DNA of 5,745 nucleotides from contig JANYCL010000203.1 of NCBI GenBank assembly GCA_025360355.1, positions 1-5,745 of the forward strand, written 5' to 3'. This DNA comes from Sphingobacteriaceae bacterium. GTDB lineage: Bacteria; Bacteroidota; Bacteroidia; B-17B0; Aurantibacillaceae. Below, one piece after another: positions 1 to 5,341 of the stretch (the stretch's first letter is position 1; every line of letters begins with the position of its first letter). The notes under the pieces were generated by a model that did no database searches, was not told the origin of the DNA, and saw only the letters and a list, made by a program, of their open reading frames with translations. Made by a program: the position numbers and the translations under genes.

Positions 1-398
1 TAAAGCAAGGTGATGCCGAAACAGTTGATTTTGCAGATAATTCTTTTGATGCGATAGTTGTTGGTTTTGGTGTGAGGAATTTTGAGAATTTAGAAAAGGG
101 ATTGTTGAATTTAAATCGTGTTTTGCGACCAGGAGGAAAAATTGTCATTCTTGAATTTTCTTATCCGCGTAAATTTCCTGTAAAACAGCTTTACACTTTT
201 TATTTTTCGGTGGTGACACCTTTTATAGGAAAGATATTTTCGAAAGATACACGCGCTTATACTTATTTGCCGGAAAGTGTAAAAGCATTTCCTAATAACG
301 AAGACTTTATTGCTGTATTAAATAAATGCGGATTTAAGAATTCTTCTTTCGAAACACTTTCTTTTGGTGTGGCTGCTATTTACGAGGCAGAAAAATAA
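1..398 (+). CDS. ubiE: Demethylmenaquinone / ubiquinone methyltransferase UbiE/MenG, 3' part (5' end outside window)
   Basis: SAM-dependent C-methyltransferase that converts demethylmenaquinone to menaquinone, the usual respiratory quinone of Bacteroidota; cytosolic, acting on a membrane-bound lipid substrate. The frame is open from base 3 to the TAA ending at 398, so about 131 codons of the C-terminal half are seen. Typical family landmarks occur in order: a GDAE segment followed by DNSFD (end of the Rossmann SAM fold), VGFGVRNF, RVLRPGG then VILEFSYP (UbiE signature), SKDTRAYTYLPESVKAFP, and the closing FGVAAIYEAEK. The GTG at 72 lies inside the conserved GFGVRN motif and is not the start. 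The stop is 3 bp from the stop of the opposing phosphatase gene and there is no room for a separate terminator. In an organism lacking ubiquinone, menG would be the better symbol; the sequence cannot decide this. Confidence 0.93.
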   Translation, partial: KQGDAETVDFADNSFDAIVVGFGVRNFENLEKGLLNLNRVLRPGGKIVILEFSYPRKFPVKQLYTFYFSVVTPFIGKIFSKDTRAYTYLPESVKAFPNNEDFIAVLNKCGFKNSSFETLSFGVAAIYEAEK

Positions 399-401
399 TT
401 T

Positions 402-2501
402 TTATACCCTAATTCCAATTATCAAAATGTCATCAACCTGTTCGATATTCGATTTCCAGTCGGAAAGGGTTTTTTCTAAAATGTTTTTTTGTTGCGACAT
501 GCTTGCGCCGGCATTTTGCAAAAGTAATTCCTGTAATTGTTTATACTTGAATTTTTTTCCTTTTGGTCCACCGAACTGATCAGCGTAGCCATCGGTAAAA
601 CTGTAAACAATATCGCCTTTAATTAATTGAAATTCTTTTAAAGTGTAAGGAACAGTTTCTTTTGGAGATTTACCAATAGGAATTTTATCAGCTGCAATTG
701 TTTCGAGCAATTTTCCATCTCTTACGATCCATAGAGGATTATTCGCGCAAGCTGCTTCTAATCGCAATGTTTTTAAATTAATGGAACAAAAAACAGCATC
801 CATTCCGTCTTTCGATTCTTCTACAGCATCTTCCGGATTGAGCGCGGTAATTAATTCACTCCGCAAATTATTTAAGACCAATTCCGGTGAGGTAATGTCT
901 TTCTCAGCAGTAATTTCATTTAGCATGTTTATGCCCATCAAACTCATGAAAGCGCCGGGAACTCCATGACCTGTACAATCAGCAGTCATTAACATGAACC
1001 GGTCGTTCTTACAAAGCGACCAATAAAAATCGCCGCTTACAATATCTTTTGGTTTGTAGAATACAAAACATTCCGGGACAAATCTTTTCATGTAAGCTTC
1101 AGAAGTAAGTAAAGCTCTTTGAATTCTTCTCGCATAAAAAATGGAATCGGTAATTTCCTTATTTTTTTCTTCTAATATCTTTTTCTGAAAATCTACCTGT
1201 TGTTTTTGTTCTGAAATTATTTCGTTAGCTCTCTTTTTTTGCTGATAGCCTCTCACCACGAAAAATATAACCAATAACGAAAGCAATAAGCCAACCCCAA
1301 AAACTAATTTGAAAATGTTTTGTTTTTTAATTTCTAGCTGCTGATTTTTTAGTTTCTCCGAATTTAATTTAAGCTCCGCGTCTTTCTTCTCGGTTTGGTA
1401 AATGGCTTCCATTTTATTTACACTCTCTGAATTTTGTTTATTATATAGTGTATCATTCACACCTTTCAATAATAAAAAATAATCAGCACTTAATTTATAG
1501 TCACCTAACTCGTAATATGATTTGGCAAGTGTATGATAAGCATCATAACGCGAACTTCCCCAATTATTATTTTCTGCAATAACTTTTGCTTTTAAAGCAC
1601 AAGCAACAGCTTTACGGTATTTACCTTGGTCGACATAAATATTACTAAGGCTAATATAACTGTAACAAATGTCATTGCTATCGGCAAGTTCCAAACGGAT
1701 CTGAAGACATTCTAAGGAATATTTTTCTGCATTTTTCAGATCTTTCATGAACTGATAACTTTCACCAAGGTTACCAAGTATGGCGGAGGTAAGAGCAGGA
1801 TCTTCTAGTTTTACAGAGATCGCATAAGCTTCTTCAAGTATTGCAACAGCTTCTTTATATTTTTCTAAACGGTTAAGCACACCCGATTTATTACACAAAC
1901 AAGCAGCATATCCGCGATCATCATTTATTTTCTTCTTCATCAATGCCGCCTTATCAAAATATTCAAGAGCTTTTTTGCTATTGTCCATTTGATTGTATGC
2001 ATTTCCTAAATTGGCGTAGGTGTTCGACATGCCGTCTTCATCATTAGCTTTTTCTTTTATCGCTAATGACTGCTGATAATAATAAACAGCTTTTACCAGA
2101 TCAGGCTTTTCTAAATAGGTATTTGCAATTTGATTATAGGTTTGTCCAATATCCCTTAAACGGTTTAATTCTTTGTAAAGTAAAATACTTTTCTCGCACC
2201 ATATTAAAGCAGTGTCGTATTTACCTTGCTTTAATAAGGCCATACCTTCATAATAATAAGCATCAGCTTGGTGGCGCTTGTCAAGTTTTTCGCTGAGTTG
2301 TAAAAGCTGCGCTGAGTATTCGAGGGCTTTGTTTGTATTTATGTTTTTATAAGCGTAAAAAAGCTGTTTAAGAACTTTAAATTTTATAGTATCATGCTGC
2401 GGTTCATTTAATAATTTATTAAGACTATCAACTTTGCGCGAACTTTGGGCTGCTAAAAAAAATGGAGAAATAAAGAATAAAAGAAGAACTATTTTTTTCA
2501 T
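402..2501 (-). CDS. TPR-repeat sensor with transmembrane segment and SpoIIE/RsbU-type PP2C serine phosphatase
   Basis: A 699-aa membrane signalling protein. Order of parts: signal peptide at residues 1-19 (MKK, hydrophobic run, LAAQ); about eight tetratricopeptide repeats of 40-residue period from roughly 45 to 350, presumably periplasmic; charged, coiled-coil-like stretch 355-395; one transmembrane helix about 396-417; second coiled coil 420-450; linker ITDSIFYARRIQRALL (450-465); SpoIIE-type phosphatase domain 470-699. Metal-binding motifs typical of PPM phosphatases are present: GDFYW (490-494), ADCTGHGVPGAF (508-519), DGMD (566-569), SFTDGYADQ (634-642) and VDDILIIG (689-696). In this family such enzymes dephosphorylate anti-sigma-factor antagonists or similar partners; here the target is unknown. 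The likely model is periplasmic TPR sensing coupled to cytoplasmic phosphatase activity. The gene starts 3 bp after the lipoprotein gene on the same strand. No Shine-Dalgarno is visible, as usual in the phylum. All key Asp residues appear intact, so it is probably active. Confidence 0.92.
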   Translation of the reverse strand: MKKIVLLLFFISPFFLAAQSSRKVDSLNKLLNEPQHDTIKFKVLKQLFYAYKNINTNKALEYSAQLLQLSEKLDKRHQADAYYYEGMALLKQGKYDTALIWCEKSILLYKELNRLRDIGQTYNQIANTYLEKPDLVKAVYYYQQSLAIKEKANDEDGMSNTYANLGNAYNQMDNSKKALEYFDKAALMKKKINDDRGYAACLCNKSGVLNRLEKYKEAVAILEEAYAISVKLEDPALTSAILGNLGESYQFMKDLKNAEKYSLECLQIRLELADSNDICYSYISLSNIYVDQGKYRKAVACALKAKVIAENNNWGSSRYDAYHTLAKSYYELGDYKLSADYFLLLKGVNDTLYNKQNSESVNKMEAIYQTEKKDAELKLNSEKLKNQQLEIKKQNIFKLVFGVGLLLSLLVIFFVVRGYQQKKRANEIISEQKQQVDFQKKILEEKNKEITDSIFYARRIQRALLTSEAYMKRFVPECFVFYKPKDIVSGDFYWSLCKNDRFMLMTADCTGHGVPGAFMSLMGINMLNEITAEKDITSPELVLNNLRSELITALNPEDAVEESKDGMDAVFCSINLKTLRLEAACANNPLWIVRDGKLLETIAADKIPIGKSPKETVPYTLKEFQLIKGDIVYSFTDGYADQFGGPKGKKFKYKQLQELLLQNAGASMSQQKNILEKTLSDWKSNIEQVDDILIIGIRV

Positions 2502-2504
2502 AAT

Positions 2505-3065
2505 TTATTTTTTCGGCGCTGTTTCGTTTTGACGATACTGATCGTAGGACTGAAGATACCGTTTATTTCCGGGAACCACAAGATGTCGTTTAGCATAAGA
2601 TCTTCCGCCAGCGTGGATAAAACCTGTAACTGTTCTTCTTCCGTTAACATGATGGTTTGCTAATTTCCGCATCCCTCTTTTTTGTATTCTCTCAGGTTTT
2701 TTTTTTGCTTTTTGATAAGCCGATTCTAATTCTGCTTTCACCGCATCATCACCGAAACGATACAAATTAGAAATAGCCCAGGATGAATGCCAGATATTAA
2801 ATTCACTGTTCATGCTATCAACTTTACTCAAATAAAGTTCAGAGATAATTTTAGCCTGCGCGGGATTTATTATCTGATCACGTATGACCCACAATCCTAA
2901 CGACTGACTCAAATTTTTCTTTTGCATTTCATCATGCGAGATCTTCAGCGTTTCATCCATATTCACACCTTTTACCAATGCAGGTTTTCTTCTATGATGC
3001 AACGACAAAAAACAGGAGCTGAGAAAAACACAGAGAAAAGAAAATATGAGAATTTTTTTTGACAT
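2505..3065 (-). CDS. Small lipoprotein of unknown function
   Basis: A 186-aa protein that I do not recognise. The N-terminus is a lipoprotein signal: MSKK, a hydrophobic run, then lipobox LSSC with the acylated Cys at residue 18, followed by a basic HHRRKP. It is therefore expected to be anchored in a membrane, in Bacteroidota often the outer membrane. The mature part is mixed helical (for example MDETLKISHDEMQKK and DDAVKAELESAYQKAKKK). The C-terminal third is strongly basic and rich in His, Arg and Gly (KRGMRKLANHHVNGRR, GGRSYAKRH), which could contact nucleic acid, lipid head groups or acidic polysaccharide; that is a guess. The stop lies 3 bp before the start of the TPR-phosphatase gene, so the two are very likely co-transcribed with this gene first. 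That makes it a candidate accessory or partner of the sensor. The ATG at 3065 is the only sensible start because it precedes the signal peptide. Confidence 0.8.
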   Translation of the reverse strand: MSKKILIFSFLCVFLSSCFLSLHHRRKPALVKGVNMDETLKISHDEMQKKNLSQSLGLWVIRDQIINPAQAKIISELYLSKVDSMNSEFNIWHSSWAISNLYRFGDDAVKAELESAYQKAKKKPERIQKRGMRKLANHHVNGRRTVTGFIHAGGRSYAKRHLVVPGNKRYLQSYDQYRQNETAPKK

Positions 3066-3090
3066 TATGGAACTTAAAGATAACGGTTTG

Positions 3091-3121
3091 CAAATTCGCT
3101 TCCGTTTTTTACTTGTCCAAA
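3091..3121 (-). promoter_or_regulatory. Possible Bacteroidota-type promoter for the lipoprotein-phosphatase pair
   Basis: On the minus strand a TTTG (3121-3118) is followed after exactly 19 bp by CGAATTTG (3098-3091). The Bacteroidota consensus is TTTG, 19-20 bp, TAnnTTTG. The second box keeps the TTTG half but has CG in place of TA, so the match is partial. It would place transcription start about 15-20 bp before the ATG at 3065, which is plausible. Low confidence: in AT-rich DNA such matches arise by chance. Confidence 0.25.
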
Positions 3122-3136
3122 TTTAGCATTTAAGCG

Positions 3137-3171
3137 CTAACACGCAAAAAATGGAACGAATTTGCTGTTAG
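3137..3171. repeat. Short interrupted inverted repeat, attC-like, overlapping the stop codon of the cassette gene
   Basis: Read on +: CTAAC (3137-3141), 2-base spacer, GCAAA (3144-3148), 12-base loop, TTTGC (3161-3165), 1-base spacer, GTTAG (3167-3171). Two perfectly paired 5-bp blocks are separated by unequal spacers, so the folded strand has an unpaired base. This is the plan of an integron attC site (paired R and L boxes with extrahelical bases). On the minus strand the first box reads ACCTAAC, fitting RYYYAAC, and contains the TAA stop of the gene at 3168. The other core box (GTTAGCG) fits GTTRRRY poorly, and the total length is shorter than normal attC sites. It has no T-run, so it is not a standard terminator. 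Confidence 0.45.
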
Positions 3172-3668
3172 GTGATGTTGCTTATAAGTCTTTTTTCATA
3201 CGTTGTCAAAAAACTGAAAAAGTTGATGTCTGCGAGTTTGAGTTTTTTTGTAGTTGTCCATTTACTTTTTTTGTCGATGAGTTTTAAAGTCGCCGTGTCT
3301 CTTGTCAAGCCAGTAATTTTTGCAACATAATATTCGTCGGTTAAATTGTCTGTGAAAAATGAGATTAAAGTTCCGTTGTCTAACGATTTTAATGTGGAAT
3401 AAAACGAATTCATTTTATCGAGTGTCAAGGCAGATTGAAATATCTTACGGTTGTCAGTCTTAATTTTGCGTATTTCAGCAGGCGTCCAATTTCTATATTT
3501 AGTAATTTCTTTAGGTCGGAAAACAGAATAACCGTCAAAGCTTTTAGCTCTTGTGTCGTAATTTACTAATATAAGAATTTGTCTATTTTGCTTGATACAA
3601 TAACCACCATAAAGCAAGTCGCGATTTGGTAAAAAGTCGATGTCTATGAGTTTGTTATTTAGTTTCAT
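3168..3668 (-). CDS. Hypothetical protein carried by the cassette-like segment
   Basis: A 166-aa soluble protein that I do not recognise, with no signal peptide or transmembrane segment. Predicted character is mostly beta strand: an N-terminal part with LLYGGYCIKQNRQILILVNYD and a C-terminal part with DEYYVAKITGLTRDTATLKLID and LADINFFSF, each resembling small Sm- or SH3-like barrels; this is an impression, not a family assignment. I chose the ATG at 3668. An upstream in-frame GTG at 3689 would add seven residues but lies inside the GTTAGGTG core sequence, so it is more likely boundary DNA than coding. Codon use differs from its neighbours: 12 of the 13 Asp codons are GAC, whereas kdsA uses mostly GAT. 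This, with the flanking inverted cores, suggests horizontal arrival. Roles such as immunity, stress or antitoxin would be typical of cassette cargo, but nothing in the sequence shows one. Confidence 0.65.
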   Translation of the reverse strand: MKLNNKLIDIDFLPNRDLLYGGYCIKQNRQILILVNYDTRAKSFDGYSVFRPKEITKYRNWTPAEIRKIKTDNRKIFQSALTLDKMNSFYSTLKSLDNGTLISFFTDNLTDEYYVAKITGLTRDTATLKLIDKKSKWTTTKKLKLADINFFSFLTTYEKRLISNIT

Positions 3669-3694
3669 TTTGTCTGTCAGCAATGACACCTAAC

Positions 3695-3768
3695 TCCCAT
3701 ATAGGACTGTTTTTTTCATCCTTAGCATGCGATTTTTGCAAGATCGGAGAATGTTTGGCATCCTTATC
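3695..3768 (-). repeat. Degenerate 42-bp-period tandem repeat, in frame with the end of kdsA
   Basis: Between the kdsA stop and the cassette boundary, the minus strand in the kdsA frame is open from just after the TAA (3778) until a TAA at 3655-3657. It contains two related peptide units 14 codons apart: KDAKHSPIL (3765-3739) and KDEKNSPIW (3723-3697). They match at 6 of 9 residues and 18 of 27 bases, including a shared AAGGATG. The second unit runs directly into the GTTAGGTG core (…IWELGVIA). The pattern suggests a once-coding or repeatedly duplicated boundary sequence rather than an ordinary spacer. No promoter or terminator is evident here. Confidence 0.5.
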
Positions 3769-3777
3769 TGTATTAAA

Positions 3778-4601
3778 TTAATACTTCCTCACCACATTAT
3801 GCAATTCGATAAGAGGTTTTAAAAATTCCTCTAAGTCGTAAACGCATAATTGAGAAGCAGCATCACATAAAGCTTTTGCGGGATCAGGATGTGTTTCAAT
3901 AAAAACACCATCAACTCCGCTTGCAACTCCTGCGCGTGAAAGCACAGGTAAAAATTCTCTAGCGCCGCCTTTTACATCTGAACTTGGGATGCCGTATTTG
4001 CGCACACAATGCGTAACATCAAACACAACAGGATAACCAATATTATTCAAATGATAAAAACTTCTCGGGTCAACGATCAAATCGTTATAACCAAAAGTGT
4101 AACCGCGCTCAGTTAAAATAATATTATCGTTCCCGCTCTCAATACATTTTGCAACAGGGTGCTTCATATTGTCGGGCGCTAAAAATTGTCCGTGTTTTAT
4201 ATTTACAACTTTTCCTGTTTTCGCGGCAGCAACTAATAAAGTTGATTGCATACAGAGGTAAGCAGGAATTTGTAATACATCACAAACTTCTCCTGCAGCG
4301 GCGGCTTGGTCAGGATAATGTATGTCGGTTAAAATTGGGAAGCCAAATTGTTCTTTTACTTTCGCTAGTAAAGCAACACCTTTTGCTAAACCGGGACCAT
4401 CATAATATTTTAAACTGCTGCGGTTATCTTTTTGAAAAGAGGATTTGTAAATGATCTTTATTTTCATGCGCTCTGAAACACTTTTAGTTTCTCGGCGGTT
4501 TTCATCATGATGCTTTCTTCTTCAATTACACAAGGCCCTGAAATAAGGAACAGATCCTTAGCCCCGCACTCTATATTTCCTACTTTAACTATTTTTTTCA
4601 T
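3778..4601 (-). CDS. kdsA: 2-dehydro-3-deoxyphosphooctonate aldolase (KDO-8-phosphate synthase), interrupted by an apparent frameshift
   Basis: KdsA condenses phosphoenolpyruvate with arabinose-5-phosphate to make KDO-8-P for the lipopolysaccharide inner core; cytosolic. The N-terminus (ATG at 4601; MKKIVKVGNIECG, LFLISGPCVIEEES, MMKTAEKLKVF) and the rest (from SERMKIKIIYKSSFQKDNRSS to the TAA at 3778) lie in different frames. Adding one T to the TTT at 4476-4478 joins them exactly and gives 274 aa, the usual family length. Metal ligands of the metal-dependent class are visible in joined numbering: Cys24 (GPC), His198 (DVTH), Glu236 (FIETHPDP) and Asp247 (LCD). However, the otherwise near-invariant RQTDL is MQSTL (residues 118-122) and KKGQF or KKPQF is KHGQF. 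So the gene may be a decaying copy, or the frameshift may be a homopolymer sequencing error in a divergent gene. Without correction, translation could only begin at an internal ATG (4467), losing the first barrel strand and Cys24. It is divergent from the acetyltransferase gene. Confidence 0.85.
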
Positions 4602-4626
4602 AGGCTAAAATTACGAATAAAAAACC

Positions 4627-4634
4627 TATTTTTG
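4627..4634 (+). promoter_or_regulatory. Candidate -7 box for the acetyltransferase gene
   Basis: TATTTTTG is a perfect fit to the Bacteroidota -7 consensus TAnnTTTG and lies 18 bp before the ATG at 4653. No TTTG is found at the expected -33 distance, so the promoter would depend on the -7 box or an activator. The box covers the alternative in-frame TTG at 4632, which argues against that codon as the start. Confidence 0.45.
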
Positions 4635-4652
4635 TCTAAGAAATTCACATTT

Positions 4653-5309
4653 ATGGCGGATACTTTTGAGATAGTTGTTTTTAACCCCAATGATAAGGAG
4701 CAAATGGATCTGATCTGCGCCATTCACTCCAGTGTTTTACCTGATAGTTTTGTTGTGGAAATGGGGAATATCTTCATGAAGAAATTCTATTATAAATGTC
4801 TGCCCGAAATTGGTTCCCTGAAATGTTTTTTAGCAAAGTATGATGGAAAATATGTTGGCATGATCGTCACCAATAAAAAACCATTTTCACTGATCCGTTC
4901 TGCCATTCCTGTTTATTTCTGGAGGATAAGTTTTGTAATGAGTGCCGCAATATTAACCGGACCGAAACGAATTAAAACACTTTTGAATCTGGTAAAATAT
5001 AAACCCGATCCGCTTTTAAAAACAATGGAAGATTCAAAAACTGCTTTCGAGATCCTGACCATTGGTGTATTGAATAATTACAGAAAAGTTTATATCACGG
5101 AAAAAGAAAAGATCTCCCATAAAATATTAAAACATGCCGTTAACGAATATAAAAATAACGGCTACAAAAAAATTACAGGCCAGATTCTTAAATCAAACCG
5201 CATGGCTTTGGGTTTTTACGAGACCTTTAACGCCAATTTCGTGCAGTCAAGCACCAATGAAGGCGGCGTTATCCTCGATCTGAATATCGAGAACGTGAAA
5301 TTAAAATAA
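4653..5309 (+). CDS. GNAT-like acyltransferase, complete copy of an inverted pair
   Basis: A 218-aa cytosolic protein with the GNAT fold plan. N-terminal helices (MDLICAIHSSVLPDSF, GNIFMKKFYY) are followed by the beta hairpin CFLAKYDGKYVGMIV (58-72), a variable middle with an aromatic, hydrophobic stretch (IPVYFWRISFVMSAAIL, 85-101), then strand FEILTIGVL (132-140), helix ISHKILKHAVNEYKNNG (154-170), and the C-terminal TGQILKSNRMALGFYETFNANFV (175-197) carrying the usual N-x-x-A-x-x-FYE pattern. The acetyl-CoA loop is abnormal. After YR (143-144), where R/Q-x-x-G-x-G/A is expected, it has KVYITEKEKIS with no glycine and about six extra residues, so CoA binding may differ. The substrate is unknown; an amino sugar is a reasonable guess from the neighbouring kdsA. 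I chose ATG 4653 over TTG 4632, which falls in the promoter box. A near-identical copy faces it 30 bp away. Confidence 0.8.
   Translation: MADTFEIVVFNPNDKEQMDLICAIHSSVLPDSFVVEMGNIFMKKFYYKCLPEIGSLKCFLAKYDGKYVGMIVTNKKPFSLIRSAIPVYFWRISFVMSAAILTGPKRIKTLLNLVKYKPDPLLKTMEDSKTAFEILTIGVLNNYRKVYITEKEKISHKILKHAVNEYKNNGYKKITGQILKSNRMALGFYETFNANFVQSSTNEGGVILDLNIENVKLK
4898..5301 (+). repeat. Left arm of a long inverted repeat (3' part of acetyltransferase copy 1)
   Basis: These 404 bases align without gaps to the reverse complement of 5342-5745. I counted 32 mismatches (about 92% identity). The match runs up to the window edge, so the true repeat may be longer. The innermost 61 bp (5241-5301) differ at only one base. 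Confidence 0.95.
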
Positions 5310-5341
5310 GAAAAAGACTTTTTTATAGACATATTCCGTCT
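5302..5341. terminator. Spacer between the convergent stops; possible shared terminator
   Basis: The 30 bp between the two stop codons hold AAAAAGACTTTTTT (5311-5324), a self-complementary A/T run. It is flanked by the 61-bp near-perfect arms 5241-5301 and 5342-5402. Any transcript crossing the spacer could fold into a very long hairpin with a loop of about 40 nt, which could end transcription from both sides. No classic GC-rich hairpin with a T-run is present, so the terminator role is inferred. Confidence 0.35.

Larger units (their letters stand above)
3137..3694 (-). mobile_element. Candidate single-gene cassette bounded by inverted GTTAGGTG core sequences
   Basis: The segment holds one gene. 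Its left boundary reads GTTAGGTG-ATG-TTGCT inward on + (from 3167). Its right boundary reads GTTAGGTG-TCA-TTGCT inward on the minus strand (from 3694). Thus 13 of 16 terminal bases match in inverted orientation. The start codon lies about 20 bp inside the right core and the stop codon lies within the left core, and the left core belongs to an attC-like hairpin. This tight packing of start and stop against core sites is what integron gene cassettes look like. No integrase or transposase is in the window, and only one unit is present. It could also be a relic of a small non-autonomous element, or chance. Confidence 0.35.

Noticed and set aside
364..579. Open frame on + over the phosphatase gene end
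   Set aside because: Antisense shadow of the SpoIIE domain; low-complexity translation with no recognisable family features.
781..969. Open frame on + of 62 codons
   Set aside because: Lies wholly opposite the phosphatase domain; Ser/Thr-rich shadow translation.
2066..2296. Open frame on + of 76 codons
   Set aside because: Opposite the TPR region; shadow frame.
3137..3171. Canonical integron attC site or intrinsic terminator
   Set aside because: Too short, one core box is off consensus, and there is no T-run; kept only as attC-like.
3669..3689. GTG start adding seven residues to the cassette gene
   Set aside because: It falls inside the GTTAGGTG core sequence; the ATG at 3668 is a better start.
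3690..3761. 23-codon minus-strand ORF (MPNILRSCKNRMLRMKKTV…) between kdsA and the cassette
   Set aside because: The frame in register with kdsA shows the internal repeat, so this overlapping frame is probably incidental.
4149..4454. Open frame on + of 101 codons
   Set aside because: Opposite well-recognised kdsA sequence; Leu/Gln/Arg-rich shadow.
4632..4652. TTG start adding seven residues to the acetyltransferase
   Set aside because: The codon lies inside the TATTTTTG promoter box, so it would not be in the transcript.
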